DNA of 64,000 nucleotides from Coniella vitis (lineage: Eukaryota > Ascomycota > Sordariomycetes > Diaporthales > Schizoparmaceae): NCBI GenBank assembly GCA_011317545.1, contig WUJK01000009.1:2273106-2337105 (forward strand). The letters are read 5' to 3'. Shown here piece after piece: positions 1 to 11,109 of the stretch; within the stretch, counting starts at the first letter, position 1; every line of letters starts with the position of its first letter. The position numbers and the translations under genes were made by a program. The notes below the pieces were generated by a model. It was given only the letters and a program-made list of their open reading frames with translations. It was not told where the DNA came from and searched no databases.

Positions 1-3000
1 GGTAAAGTCCCTCTACGCGATAGATAGCTCGATATATAAATATTTGAAAATCGTAGTACGAATTAACGATAAATACTATATAGCACTCCTAGATAGCGGA
101 GTATAAGGAAACTTTATATCCCTAAGCGTTATTAATAGAGAACGGATACCTTAAAAGAAGAAGATAGAACCTTATAAACTTAATATTATAAAAGGTATAG
201 AAGTCGCTTATAGCTAAGGTATTATCGATATAGAATCTAATTAATTACTAGTTATAATCTACGGACGTATAATACTAATAAACTTCGATATTACGGATAC
301 CGTATAATATAAGCTAATCTTAGGTATATTATAGTTAAGAAAAGAAAATCCTCGAATCGATTAGACTAATAGCTATATTTTATAGGATAAAGCGGATACC
401 TAAGAAGCGGTTATAATTAAAGGCGTAGGATCGGATTTAGTTATTAAGCGATACCTAAATAATAGGGGCTTAAACGAATTTATATATACCTCTAAATCGA
501 GAAGAGCTAAGGCGATAGCTACCCTAGGATACGATAAACCTCGATAGCTTATAGAGAAGGACCTAGCGATAATTAATACCTAATAGAATAAGGGATATAG
601 CAGATTAGGATATAATATAATAGGATTCTATAGATAGTAGGATATATTATCGCGATAAGTTTAAGAAGGAACTAAGTATATATAACGATATCTCCTTATA
701 ATAGTAACTATATAAGACGAAGATACGTTTAGAGACCTCTCCGGTATATTAGAAGAGTATCGGAAGTTTATAAAACTATTTTAAGGAAAATTCGATAATA
801 GCCTACTAAAGCACGGCCTATACGATTATAAGATCCTACTTAAGGAAGGAGAATAATTAAAGTTCTTTCCTATCTACGGATTAGATAAGGATAAATTTAA
901 AGTATTTAGAGAATATATCGACGAAAATCTTAAGAAAGGCTATATTAAACCCTTATATTTACTAGCAGGATACCTAATCCTATTTATACTAAAGAAAAAC
1001 GGTAAGCTACGATTATATATTAACTATCGGCAACTTAACGATATTATAATTAAGAATCGGTACCCCTTACCTCTCTTTAAAGAACTTAGAGATAAACTTA
1101 GAGGAGCCTAATAGTTTACGGCTCTTAACCTTAAAGAAAGATATACGGATATTCGTATTAAACCCGGAGAAGAATAGAAAACAGCGTTTAGAATATACTA
1201 CGGATATTTCGAATATCTTATTATACTATTCGGACTTACTAACGCCCCTATATTATTCTAGGAAATAATAAACTTTATCTTATACGAATACCTCGACTAT
1301 TTTATAATCGCTTACCTAAACGATATCCTTATTTACTTAAAGATATTCGAGGAATACTAGAAGTATATTATAATAATCCTATAAATCCTTTAAAATAATA
1401 AGATTTTAGTAAAACCTACTAAATATAACTAGAATACTTAAGAAGTTAACTACCTTAGATATACTATTATACTAGGGTATATACGAATATAGAAAGATAA
1501 AGTATAGGTAGTTAGGGACTAGCCTATACCTTAGAACGTTAAGGACGTTAGAGCCTTCTTAGGCTATACTAACTTCTACCGATAATTTATTAAGAACTAT
1601 AGTAGTATTATAGTACTATTTACGGAACTTACGAAAAAGGATATTACCTTTAACTAGAACGAATAGGCGTAGAAAGCCTTTAGTATAATTAAGGACGTAG
1701 TTATATTAGAACTAATCCTAGTCGAAGCAGACTAAAATAAAGTTTTCGAGATCGAGATAGACGTATTAGATTATATACTCGGTAGATAACTCGGATAACG
1801 AGACGATAAAGGATAACTATAGATAGTTAATAACTTTAATAAGAAGCTAAACGGATTAGAACTTAACTACGGAATACCTAATTAAGAACTTATAGTAATA
1901 ATAGAAGCCTTTAGGGAATAGCGATATTACCTTATCGGCGCAAAATAATAAATTCTTATATATACGGATTATAAGAACCTTTAGGTATTTACCTTAATAA
2001 AGCAGCTTAATAAACGATAAGTTAGATAGTACGAATTTCTATTAGAATTCGACTTTAAGATTATCTACCGTAAAGGCAAAGAAAACGAATAAGTAGACGC
2101 TCTTAGCAGACGATTAGACTATAAGGATAGTAATAGTAAAGACTAGGATATTATAGTAATCTTTAGGGAAGATTCGGAAGGTAACCTTACTATACTATCT
2201 ATTACTAAGGAACTTAACGTAATACTATATATCGAAGGAGAAATACCTAACCTCGATAGTATAATAATAACGGAATAAAACGACTATATTAGAAGTATCT
2301 ATAGCGTACTAGTATATAAATACTAAGGAATTAGAGCAACCTATAAAAGGATCTAATATTATTAAAACCTACCGAACCTTAAGAAACGAGTTATAGATAT
2401 TATTAATAACTACGATATATATAAACGGAATAAGATAAAATAATATAAACCTTATAAACTACTATAACCTCTACTAATACCTACGACTATTTAGTTATCT
2501 ATTAGTTTAGACTTTATTATTAAGCTACCCCTCTTACGAGAACCTTTAACCTAGGTATAATACGATAGTATCTTAGTAGTAGTTTATAGACTAAGTAAAT
2601 ATATATACTTCCTATTATATAAAGAAAGTAGTACTATAGAAGAACTCGTATATATATTCCTCTGTATTATTATCGCTAACTATAGAATACCTTAGGAAAT
2701 TATATTAGATAGAGATAGAAAATTTATATTAAAATTCTAAATCTTACTTACTAAATACCTCGAAACAATATAATATATATCTACGGTATTTTATCCTTAA
2801 ATAAACGGATAAATAAAATATACTAACTAGATTATAGAATAATATCTATAATATTATATTAACTATAAATAGGATAATTAGATCGAACTCTTACCTATAG
2901 TATAATTCGCCTATAATAACGTAGATATAATAAGTATAGGAAAATTACTATTCTTCCTACTTTATAGATATAACCCTACGGTATACTACGAAATACTACT

Positions 3001-3540
3001 AGATAGAAACGTAGAAACGGTAGATTAATACGCTAGAAGAATTAAGCAATTATACGAAGATATTTAATATATACTTTAGGACGTTAAAGAATAAATAACG
3101 AAATACGCTAATTAGAAAAGGATTAAGGGATTAATCCTATAAAAGGGAGATAAAGTCTACCCTAATTATAAAAATATTTAAACTACTAAATCTAACGATA
3201 AACTTAATTATAAAAAACTTAAACCTTATAAAATTATATAATAGATTTTACTAATTAATTATAAACTAGAAGTCCTATATATATACTTATACCTAGTCTT
3301 CTATATTTTACTCCTAAAGCTAGTATTAGTAAACGCAGAACTTTCGTATAATATAGATATTATCGAACTAGAATAAGCATAATATAAAGTTAAATAGATT
3401 CTCGACTTATATAAATATAGATGCGGAAAATAATACCTTATTAAGTAGAAAAATAACGATAATTCGGAAAATACTTAGGAATTACTAAAGAATATATACC
3501 TAGACCTTATTAAAGAATACGAAAATAAAAAGTTATTATA
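1..3540 (+). pseudogene. RIP-damaged pol of a Ty3/gypsy chromovirus, cut by the window edge
   Basis: Conceptual translation through many stops gives, in order, an aspartic-protease region near 50-130 (LLDSG-like), a reverse transcriptase whose YLDD-type motif near 1310-1330 now reads YLND (GAC changed to AAC), RNase H with YTDYKNL near 1960 and KGKENE.VDALSRR near 2070-2110, an integrase, and a C-terminal chromodomain near 3375-3530 (ILD, YLIK.K, DSENT.E). The chromodomain places it among chromoviruses. Stops are mostly TAG and TAA at positions that were probably Trp or Gln, and CpA/TpG are almost absent, which is the RIP signature. The 5' LTR and gag lie outside the window. The same pol is present in reverse at about 11110-14600. 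No protein can be made from this copy. Confidence 0.9.
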
Positions 3541-3554
3541 ACCTTAGATAGAGA

Positions 3555-3627
3555 AGGTATTATAAGGAATCGAACCCTAGACCTCCTAATAAGAAACTAG
3601 GAACTCTAACTATTAAGCTATAAGATT
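3555..3627 (-). tRNA. Decayed tRNA-Arg(TCT)-like sequence inside the retroelement
   Basis: The minus strand holds a 73-nt tRNA-shaped sequence lying antisense to pol, downstream of the chromodomain. It has a D arm, a complete five-pair anticodon stem (CCTAG/TTAGG) around the loop TTTCTTA (anticodon TCT by position) and the B-box GGTTCGATTCC. The acceptor stem is degraded. It is the orthologous copy of the better-preserved sequence at 10985-11057. It is probably not functional because RIP has altered several stem positions. Confidence 0.5.
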
Positions 3628-4465
3628 ATTCGTATCTTTAACTATAATAATTACCTATAGAAATAACCAGACCCCTTATTAAGAATTAAGAACCTCGAAT
3701 ATATAGAGAACCTAGGTTAAATCCCGACTAATTAATTATAGCGTTAGGCGCTATTAATATATTCTAATCCGTACCCTTAAATAAGGGATTCTATATAAAT
3801 AATATAGCCTCCTTAGACGAAATAGCTTAAATAGTCTTAGTAATACGCTCCTATTCTTTCTCCTTTAACCTAATATTTACTAGCTTTATAACTTTTTTTT
3901 ATAGAAACCTATACTATTTCTTTAAATATATTAAGTAAGTAAGAGATTTATTTAAATAAGCCTAAGCTTCGGCTTAAAGCTTAGCTAGCTCTACTTAATA
4001 TTTTAATATCCGCTCCTTTTCCTCTAACTTACGATTATCGAGCCGAGAGAGCTTATCGGTAATCCGGGATATTACTAAAGGTTAGCGTAATATATAAGTA
4101 ACTTAGGAAGAAACTATACCTATAAAAAGATACCGGAATACGATACCTATTATAAGAACGACTACGTTTCGTATACTATATATAGCTCTTAACTCTATTA
4201 ACTATCTTATATACTAGGCCCTCGTTAAGATAGAAAGAATAGGGTATAACTTTAAAGGTACTAGTCTTAATATAATAAAAACGTTTAATATAGGTAAAAC
4301 GCTTCTTAGATAAAGACGAAGATCCAGAATCCGTATAATACGATTTTATAATTCTTAATAATATAACGAATTAGGAAGGTATAATCCGAAGTAAGAATAT
4401 TAAGCAGGACTACTTATAGAAATACTATAGGTCTTTAGGGATAAAGATTAATAGAAGGGAGATAA
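3628..4465 (+). other. 3' non-coding internal region and polypurine tract of the chromovirus
   Basis: This stretch lies between the chromodomain and the 3' LTR. It has no open frame on the + strand. It matches the antisense of 10312-10960. A purine tract, AGAAGGGAGATAA, ends at 4465 directly before the LTR and fits the polypurine tract that primes plus-strand DNA synthesis. Confidence 0.65.
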
Positions 4466-4925
4466 TATTATAACCTATAAATATATAGGTTATAGGAATA
4501 GGCTAGCGTAATTATATATTAGTAAATCGGAACCTTAATAGATCGATAGGGATCTCTTATATAAGAATATAGAGTAGTATAATCAGGGTTAGGGTCTAAA
4601 GTGCTATATTAGATTACTAGAGATTACTACTACTTACTAGAATATTAGTAAGCACTAATAGGTATTAATAAGCTATATATTAATAAGCATTATAACGGAA
4701 GGATATAAGGATAGGAGTTTATAGCTTAATATTAGATAGTTTCCTTATAATCTTTAGTTATAAATCTAAGTATTACTTTTAGTAATAGGGTAATCCCTCT
4801 TAATATCTTATAATACTTAATATTATATAGAAACGTACGAAGACTTAAAGGTATATTTCCCCCTCCTGCTAATATATAACTTATAGGTACTTCCGGAATC
4901 AGGGATTCAGGCAAGGATTATTATA
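4466..4925 (+). repeat. 3' LTR of the chromovirus (460 bp)
   Basis: The LTR begins TATTATAACC (TGTTATAACC before RIP) and ends GGCAAGGATTATTATA. It follows the purine tract directly. The same ends bound the LTRs at 9853-10311, 16931-17415 and 43906-44390, and the intact TG start is still seen at 44792. It carries AGGGTTAGGG near 4587. The middle section (AAGTGCTATATTAGATTAC and onward) is the cassette shared with the copies at 10100 and 44920. Confidence 0.85.
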
Positions 4926-5534
4926 ATTATCCGTAGTTCCTTTCCTGATTATATAAGAGATCCTATCGGTCGTATTATAGATCCGACCCGGCGTCTAGTG
5001 CTATATTATATTGGCCTATTCCTATAACCTGTATAACCGTAGGTTATAATATTAACCCTAATTATATTATCCTACGTCCTTATATAAGAGATTCTATCGG
5101 TTTATTATAGTTCCGATATCTATACTATATTACATTAGCCGGTTCTTATAACCTATATAACCGTGGGTTATAATATTATATAGGATAATATAATTAGGGT
5201 TAAGGTTAATTACCCGGATTACGGTAATCGAAGTAATCGGATAACGATAATTATAGTAATTATAGGAACTAGATTATAAAGCTAAAAGTAATCTAGTATT
5301 ATAACGGAAGGATATAAGGATAGGAGTTTATAGCTTAATATTAGATAGTTTCTTTATAATCTTTAGTTATAAATCTAAATATTACTTTTAAGTAATAGGG
5401 TAATCCCTCTTAATCTTATAATACTTAATATTATATATTAACGTACGAAGACTTAAAGGTATATTTCCCCCTTCTACTAATATATAACTTACAGGTACTT
5501 CCAGGAATCAGGGATTCAGGCAAGCATCATTATA
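4926..5534. repeat. Nested fragments of the same LTR family
   Basis: Two short reverse-oriented LTR starts (about 4950-5062 and 5065-5180, each ending in GGTTATAATA) are followed by a forward partial LTR from about 5187 to 5534 ending CAAGCATCATTATA. The forward piece carries a different middle cassette (ATTACGGTAATCG-like), shared with the LTR that starts at 34587. No gene is present. Confidence 0.7.
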
Positions 5535-6033
5535 ATACCCTCTTAGAAAACGGAAAATAGCTTCACTTATTAGCCCTTTAAATGCCAAGGATCGGGCATT
5601 GCTAAGGTAGAAATTCATCCACGCAGCCTGCAGTTTTCTATTCGCACTATTAAGTTTTAATATACTATTATTAGCACTAGTGAGATATACCGGAGCCTCA
5701 ATTGAGACGGTAAGCTCAAAAGGCATGAAAATAGTAAGGCTACATATCAGACGATAATGGCGCATGATCATCCGGACCGTCTCAAACATAGGCCGAAGTC
5801 ATACAGCGTACACGCGACTGAATCAACGATACAGGTCTTCGAGCATTAACCGAATTTAAAAATCCATCCCACTACCATCTGATTCTCTTCAAACACTAGA
5901 CATCCAGCAGCCATCAAGCTCGTACCTCCTCCGACTTTGGATTTATTACTTCAAAAGCCCGGAGCTATGCTCATCCACAATTCGTTACATACCATAATAC
6001 GTCTTAATAGCGCTTAGGCAATAATACACCTTC
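5535..6033. other. Intergenic, lightly mutated unique sequence
   Basis: Base composition returns towards normal and CpA/TpG reappear. I see no gene that can be supported. The open frames here overlap each other on opposite strands and show no recognisable domain. Confidence 0.4.
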
Positions 6034-6740
6034 ATAATAAAATACTGGCTTTTAGTTATCGGCCTGCTCCTACACGCCTTTATGGCGTCCAGTCTGCCCA
6101 TCTGCTCCGATATCCACTCTCCAGCCCTTATCATCAGGGCCAACAATAACGACGCCAATACCAACGCAAATAAGAAAGCGAGCAGCAAAACAAATACAGA
6201 AACAGGGGTTAGCGGTAGTACCAATAGCAATACTAGTACCAAGACCAGCGGGAATACCAAAGCCAACGGGAACGACGCCGACGCCAACAGCAACGCAAAG
6301 GCGACTGGGGCTAGTGCCAGTCAGAAGTCGGCAGTAACGGACGCAGCAAGTACTTTCGCCTCGGATATAGCGACAGTTTCCTCTTCTCTAAACGCCAGTA
6401 AGTATAATATCCCCGATACAATTACTCCCGGAGCGAGCATATTGCTAACGAGTGCTCAACAGTCGGAACAACAACAGACAAGAAACAGATCCAAGCACTA
6501 GCAAAGAAGGCATTTATTGCTGAGAAGGATAAAGACTCCCACCGAGCCGTCCTTAACTCTGCTTCAGATAGTAGTACTAAATCTGCAAACCAAAAGATTA
6601 TAAATAACACTCCAATTATGCTAAATAGACTCCAATCCATTATAAACAACCCATCCCCAGCAAACACGATAAATTCTCTTCATAAAATTGAATCTGCGAG
6701 ATACGCCGAAGCTATAATCTCCGATTCTTTCCTTCGAGCA
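6034..6740 (+). pseudogene. Pseudogene of a small secreted Asn/Ser/Thr-rich protein
   Basis: In the frame of the ATG at 6082, the upstream codons (from 6034) encode a hydrophobic stretch KYWLLVIGLLLHAFMASS preceded by two ATA codons, as expected if a start ATG was turned into ATA by a TG to TA change. A signal peptide would then lead into HSPALIIRANNN and a low-complexity N/T/S/A/K-rich segment, followed by a helical part (ASQKSAVTDAASTFASDIAT). Around 6465-6485 the frame must shift to continue (KKQIQALAKKAFIAEKDKD and onward, to a TAA near 6747). Lost start plus frameshift make it a pseudogene. The style suggests a cell-wall or secreted protein, but I do not recognise the family. The intact downstream frame argues that decay is recent. 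Confidence 0.6.
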
Positions 6741-6747
6741 TTATTAT

Positions 6748-7915
6748 AATCCAGTCGCTAAAAGTAGAACGCCTATAGAAACGCAAATATTTTGCCCAGT
6801 ATCACGCAATTATCCAACAGTGCCTTTCAGCAGGTAGGGGTAAATCAACAGGCCAAGCAGTTTCAAGCAACCACTGGCACGCAAAGGCTGCAGCAGCTGC
6901 AAGCATCCAGTTCAACAAACGGACATTCCAAAAGATAACAACTGGGATTTAAAGTTTCTCCTGGAAGTATAGAATATCCGCATTGCAGCACTGGTCCAAT
7001 TGAATTTCTTTTCTAGTGCGAAGACGTACATAAATAATCAACTGCATACATTTCATCTTCAGCCGTGTTACTATATTCGCCTAAATCCCTCCCAAATTGT
7101 AGATACTTCCTAGCCCTTAAGAGCTATCCTTCCATTATATATAACTAAATATATGGAGGCGGTATTCTCATATACGATACTTCTGGTCAATATCCCAATA
7201 TAGTCCATAGAGGGACAGGTACGGTACTGTAAGGCATATTCAAACTAGAGGCTTATAGCCATCGCTGATTAACTGGACCTTTATAGCTAACTTAAAATCT
7301 AATAACCTATAATAGTTATATCTTATCCTAACAGACCACAGATCCTACCCGGGTAACCGTTAGACGATAATTCCATATCAGGCTATAAATAGATACACAG
7401 TTCCCAGGGCATATCGCATATACAAGCCGCTAACTTCATAAAAGCTATTATTACGGGACCATGCGTTTAGAAATAGCGGTGACTTAAAACTCACGCAAAA
7501 CTGTTTCGTTTCAGTCTATTACATCCAGTACCGGCGAGTCCGGTATAAATAAGATAGCTGGACTACACTCCACATTTCTAAGATATTCATAGGCTTACAC
7601 GATACATTGGGAATATCGCTAAGAAACCTACCTACGTCCACACCTGCTTCCAAACACGGGCCATTTCAGCCCGAGAAAGAACTAGCACCATAAACTAGGG
7701 ATTATACTAGTACTGGATATAGCAGGTGAGTAGCTCGACTAGAAATATTTCCAAGCTTTTAGCATCCCCAGTAGCGACAATAGCCTCCCAGGGACTACAA
7801 ACTTTCCGATAACCGAGCTTTCTCGGTACCATTAACCCTGGATATACGCGCGATAGCTGCATCCTTAACCTACAGCTTAACCGATTTAAGACTTTAGTCG
7901 GTCGGTCGTATACTA
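6748..7915. other. Unique, moderately mutated region without a recognisable gene
   Basis: Composition is intermediate, with some CpA and TpG left. A Gln/Ala-rich tail follows the pseudogene to about 6940. Beyond that no frame longer than about 60 codons survives and no domain is apparent. Confidence 0.35.
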
Positions 7916-9852
7916 ATTATTATTATTAAGTATTTAGAGTAAATCGCATTAAAAGGTATATATATTTATATAGAGATTCTAATATAATAGAAATTATATA
8001 AAGCGGTATTTTTATTATTTTCTTTTATCTTATCGTTTCGAAAAGCTTTATATATTTATATAAGAGTTTCGATATAATAGAGGCTATAAAAAGAGATATT
8101 TTTATTATTTCTTTTCCGTTATTATATTATTAAAATCAATATTCGCTTAGTAAATATATACGCTATTAATTACAAATAAGGTATATAGAAAGAAGCTATT
8201 AAAATAAGAAGCAGTATTAGGAGGTTAGTTATTGCAAGGTGATAAATTATAATATAGACGACGAGTTCTTAGCATAAAAGCAGCTATATCGTATAGAAGA
8301 CGCTATAATAATAGTATTCGTTAATAGAAACTAGACCTAAAGACAGATCCTATTTCTATTAACTAGTTTCCGAAGCTTCCGACGATTCTTTATATCTTTA
8401 AGATTCTATAGCTGCCTGCCGAGAGCTGCCGATAGGCCCCTATTCTAAGCCGCAGGGACTACGTTACCGCTACGCTTTCCTACCGTTTAAAGTAGGATTC
8501 TAATAATACCCCTCCCCTTATATAACTTCGTCCTCGAAGTTATTAGATATTAACTTACTAATAGATTATTATTAATAGGTAACTAGCTGCGTTTTTCTTA
8601 CGAATAACCTACGTTATCGTATACCTTCCTAGTATCCTATATTCCTGAGTAATCTTTATTTATTTAATAATCGTTCTTAAAATAATCCTAGTTTATAAAC
8701 TTTCTTTTATCCTAGGATACTTATTCGCTATATTATCTCTACGTTTAAGTATTATATACTTACATATCTTTTATTTCTCTTTAGTATATCGAAAACTAAT
8801 TATTCTCTTTTAAAACCTATAAAGCTTAAAGAACCTTAAAATAGCTTATATTATACCTTATTACTATATCTATTATATAAATAATAAGTTTATAGCTCTA
8901 TTATAGCGTTCCTTATACTTCTATTATACTTTTATTATACTTCCAATCTTTATTCTATCATAATAGCTAATAATAGAATAATAGTAAATAACTATAGCTA
9001 TATCTAGTAATTAAATAGGTATACGGGCTATTTAGTAGTTAGTAATAGCTTTAGGCTTACGGCTATAAAAGCCTTTCCTTTAATACTTTCTTTCTCCTTT
9101 ACCGTTTTCTTCCTTTAAGTAACCATTTAAGTCTTTTATAAGTTATATCTTTAGTGTTAAGTATATAGTTTCTTTATATTCTTTTTTTAATATTTTCCTT
9201 TAGGTAGGCTAGACTACTTCTATTAATTCGCTGCGTTTTCGCCGAGCTAACGCTACTTTATAGTTTTACATAGTCGAATTATAATAATATCAATTATTAT
9301 TATAACTAATAAGCGCCCTACTCCTAACGATAACTAAAGGTAAATAATTTGCGGCTTTTTTCCTATATATTATATACGTTAATAATATATCTTAGTAATC
9401 CTAATAAACGTATTTATACCGCTAATATTATTGCTTTAGGTGCCGCTATAGCTTCTTCCTCTAATTAAAGCGGCGTTACCGCTACGAATACGCCCGCTAA
9501 TACGCCTACTAGTACGCCTACGAATACCCCTACTCCTACTACCTCTACTACTCCTCCCGCTATATATAGCGCCCCCGCTATAGCTTCGGCGGGTATATAT
9601 AACGCGCGTAATTAGGATATTCGGTACCTACGTCGTCGGATAGAAGATAGTTATTATAACTATAAATACTATAACGTTACTTATATACTAACTTACGTTA
9701 TCCTTATATTATCCTTACTAAATTTATACCCTTAGGCAAGGGGTTAGAATAATTATATTATAATACCGGTAAATATACTTATAATCGTATAAGCTTCTTC
9801 TTTTAATACGTTTATATTACGTTTTCTATACTAATTCCCTATTATAGCTTCT
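7916..9852. repeat. RIP-damaged AT-rich repeat of unknown type
   Basis: CpA/TpG are nearly absent. A near-identical segment of about 75 bp is duplicated in tandem at roughly 7957-8030 and 8047-8120. From 9440 to 9600 one frame reads as a Thr/Pro repeat (NTPTSTPTNTPTPTTSTTPP), which may be part of a retroelement gag, but no diagnostic domain is visible. It ends at the LTR at 9853. Confidence 0.4.
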
Positions 9853-10311
9853 TATAATAATCCTTGCCTAAATCCCTAATTCTGGAAGTACCTATAAGTT
9901 ATATATTAGGAGGTGGGGAAGTATTACCTTTAAGTCTCCGTACGTTATCGAGCAATATTAAGTATTATAAGTAATTAAGAGGGATTACCCTATTATATAA
10001 AATAATACTTAGATTTATAACTAAAGACTATAAGGAAAACTATCTAATAGCTAGGAAATCTATCGTCCTTATATCCTTCCGTTATTATACTTATTAATAT
10101 ATAGCTTATTAATACTTACTAATACTTACTAATATCCTAGTAAGTAATAGTAATCTCTAGTAATCTAATATAGCACTTTAGACCCTAACCCTAATTACGC
10201 TATTCTATATTCTTATATAAGAGATCCTTATCGGTCCGTTAAGGTTCCGATTTACTAGTATATAGTTATACTAGCCTATTCCTATAACCTATATATTTAT
10301 AGGTTATAATA
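9853..10311 (-). repeat. LTR (3' LTR of the second chromovirus), 459 bp
   Basis: It begins TATAATAATCCTTGCC and ends GGTTATAATA, the reverse of the LTR at 4466-4925, with which it shares the middle cassette and the ACCCTAACCCTAA motif near 10187. It is followed by CCTCCCTTCT, the reversed polypurine tract, at about 10315-10326. Confidence 0.85.
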
Positions 10312-10984
10312 TTACCTCCCTTCTATTAGTCTTTATCCCTAAAGACTTATAGTATTTCCGTAAGTAGTCCTGCCTAATATTCTTACTTCGGATTATACCT
10401 TCCTGATTCGTTATATCTTCTAGAATCGTAAAATCGTATACTATAAATCCGTCCTTATCCTTATCTAAGAAGCGTACTACTACCTTAAATCGTTTTATAT
10501 ATATCGAAACTTAAGGTTACGAGGTTATACCTTACTTATTATACCTAGAGGAGGGGTTAGTATATAAAATGGTTAATAGTATAAAGAGTTATACGTAGTA
10601 TACTAAACGAAATCGCTCTTATAATATATTACGAGTATTAGTATCCTCGTATAAGTAGGTTTTTCTTTTTTCTTTATATTAGTGCTAACCCCTTCCCTAG
10701 TATCTAAGATAAATAATAAATTAATACGCCTGGATAGGCGTAGGTTAGAGGAGGAGGAGCGTAAGCGAGTTGCTAAGGCCGTTTAAACCGTTACTGCTAA
10801 GCAGGCTATATTATCCGTATAAGATCCTTCGTTTAAGGGTACGGACTAGAATATATTAGCGGCGCCTAACGCTATAATTAATTAGTCCGGATTTAACTTA
10901 GGGAGTCCGAGTATAGGTAGTTCTTAATCCTTAATAAGGGTCTGGTTGTTTCTATAGATAGCTATTATAGTTAAAGATATAAGT
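10312..10984. other. 3' internal non-coding region with an antisense coding-like stretch
   Basis: This lies between the 3' LTR and the tRNA-like sequence of the minus-strand chromovirus. On the + strand, antisense to pol, about 10660-10960 reads as a charged coiled-coil-like peptide (LDRRRLEEEERKRVAKAV) broken by stops at probable former Trp or Gln codons. This might be a decayed extra ORF carried by the element. No family is recognised. Confidence 0.35.
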
Positions 10985-11057
10985 AGTCTTATAGCTTAGT
11001 AGTTAGAGTTCCTAGTTTCTTATTAGGAGGTCCGGGGTTCGATTCCCTATAGTGCCT
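10985..11057 (+). tRNA. tRNA-Arg(TCT)-like sequence carried by the chromovirus
   Basis: A 73-nt sequence folds as a tRNA: T8/A9, a four-pair D stem including G-T wobbles, a five-pair anticodon stem CCTAG/TTAGG with loop TTTCTTA (T33, anticodon TCT), a T arm with GGTTCGATTCC as a perfect B-box, and an A-box TAGCTTAGTAG. The acceptor stem pairs at five of seven positions. Position 37 is T, which is unusual. It lies antisense to pol between the chromodomain and the polypurine tract, and the homologous position of the first element (3555-3627) carries the same structure. Function is doubtful because of RIP. Confidence 0.55.
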
Positions 11058-11109
11058 TTTCTATATAAGGATATAATAACTTTCTGTTTTTCGTATTCTT
11101 TAATTAGAT

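Noticed and set aside
9440..9600. Thr/Pro-rich repeat as a secreted mucin-like gene
   Set aside because: It lies in RIP-damaged DNA with stops on both sides and no start or signal peptide.
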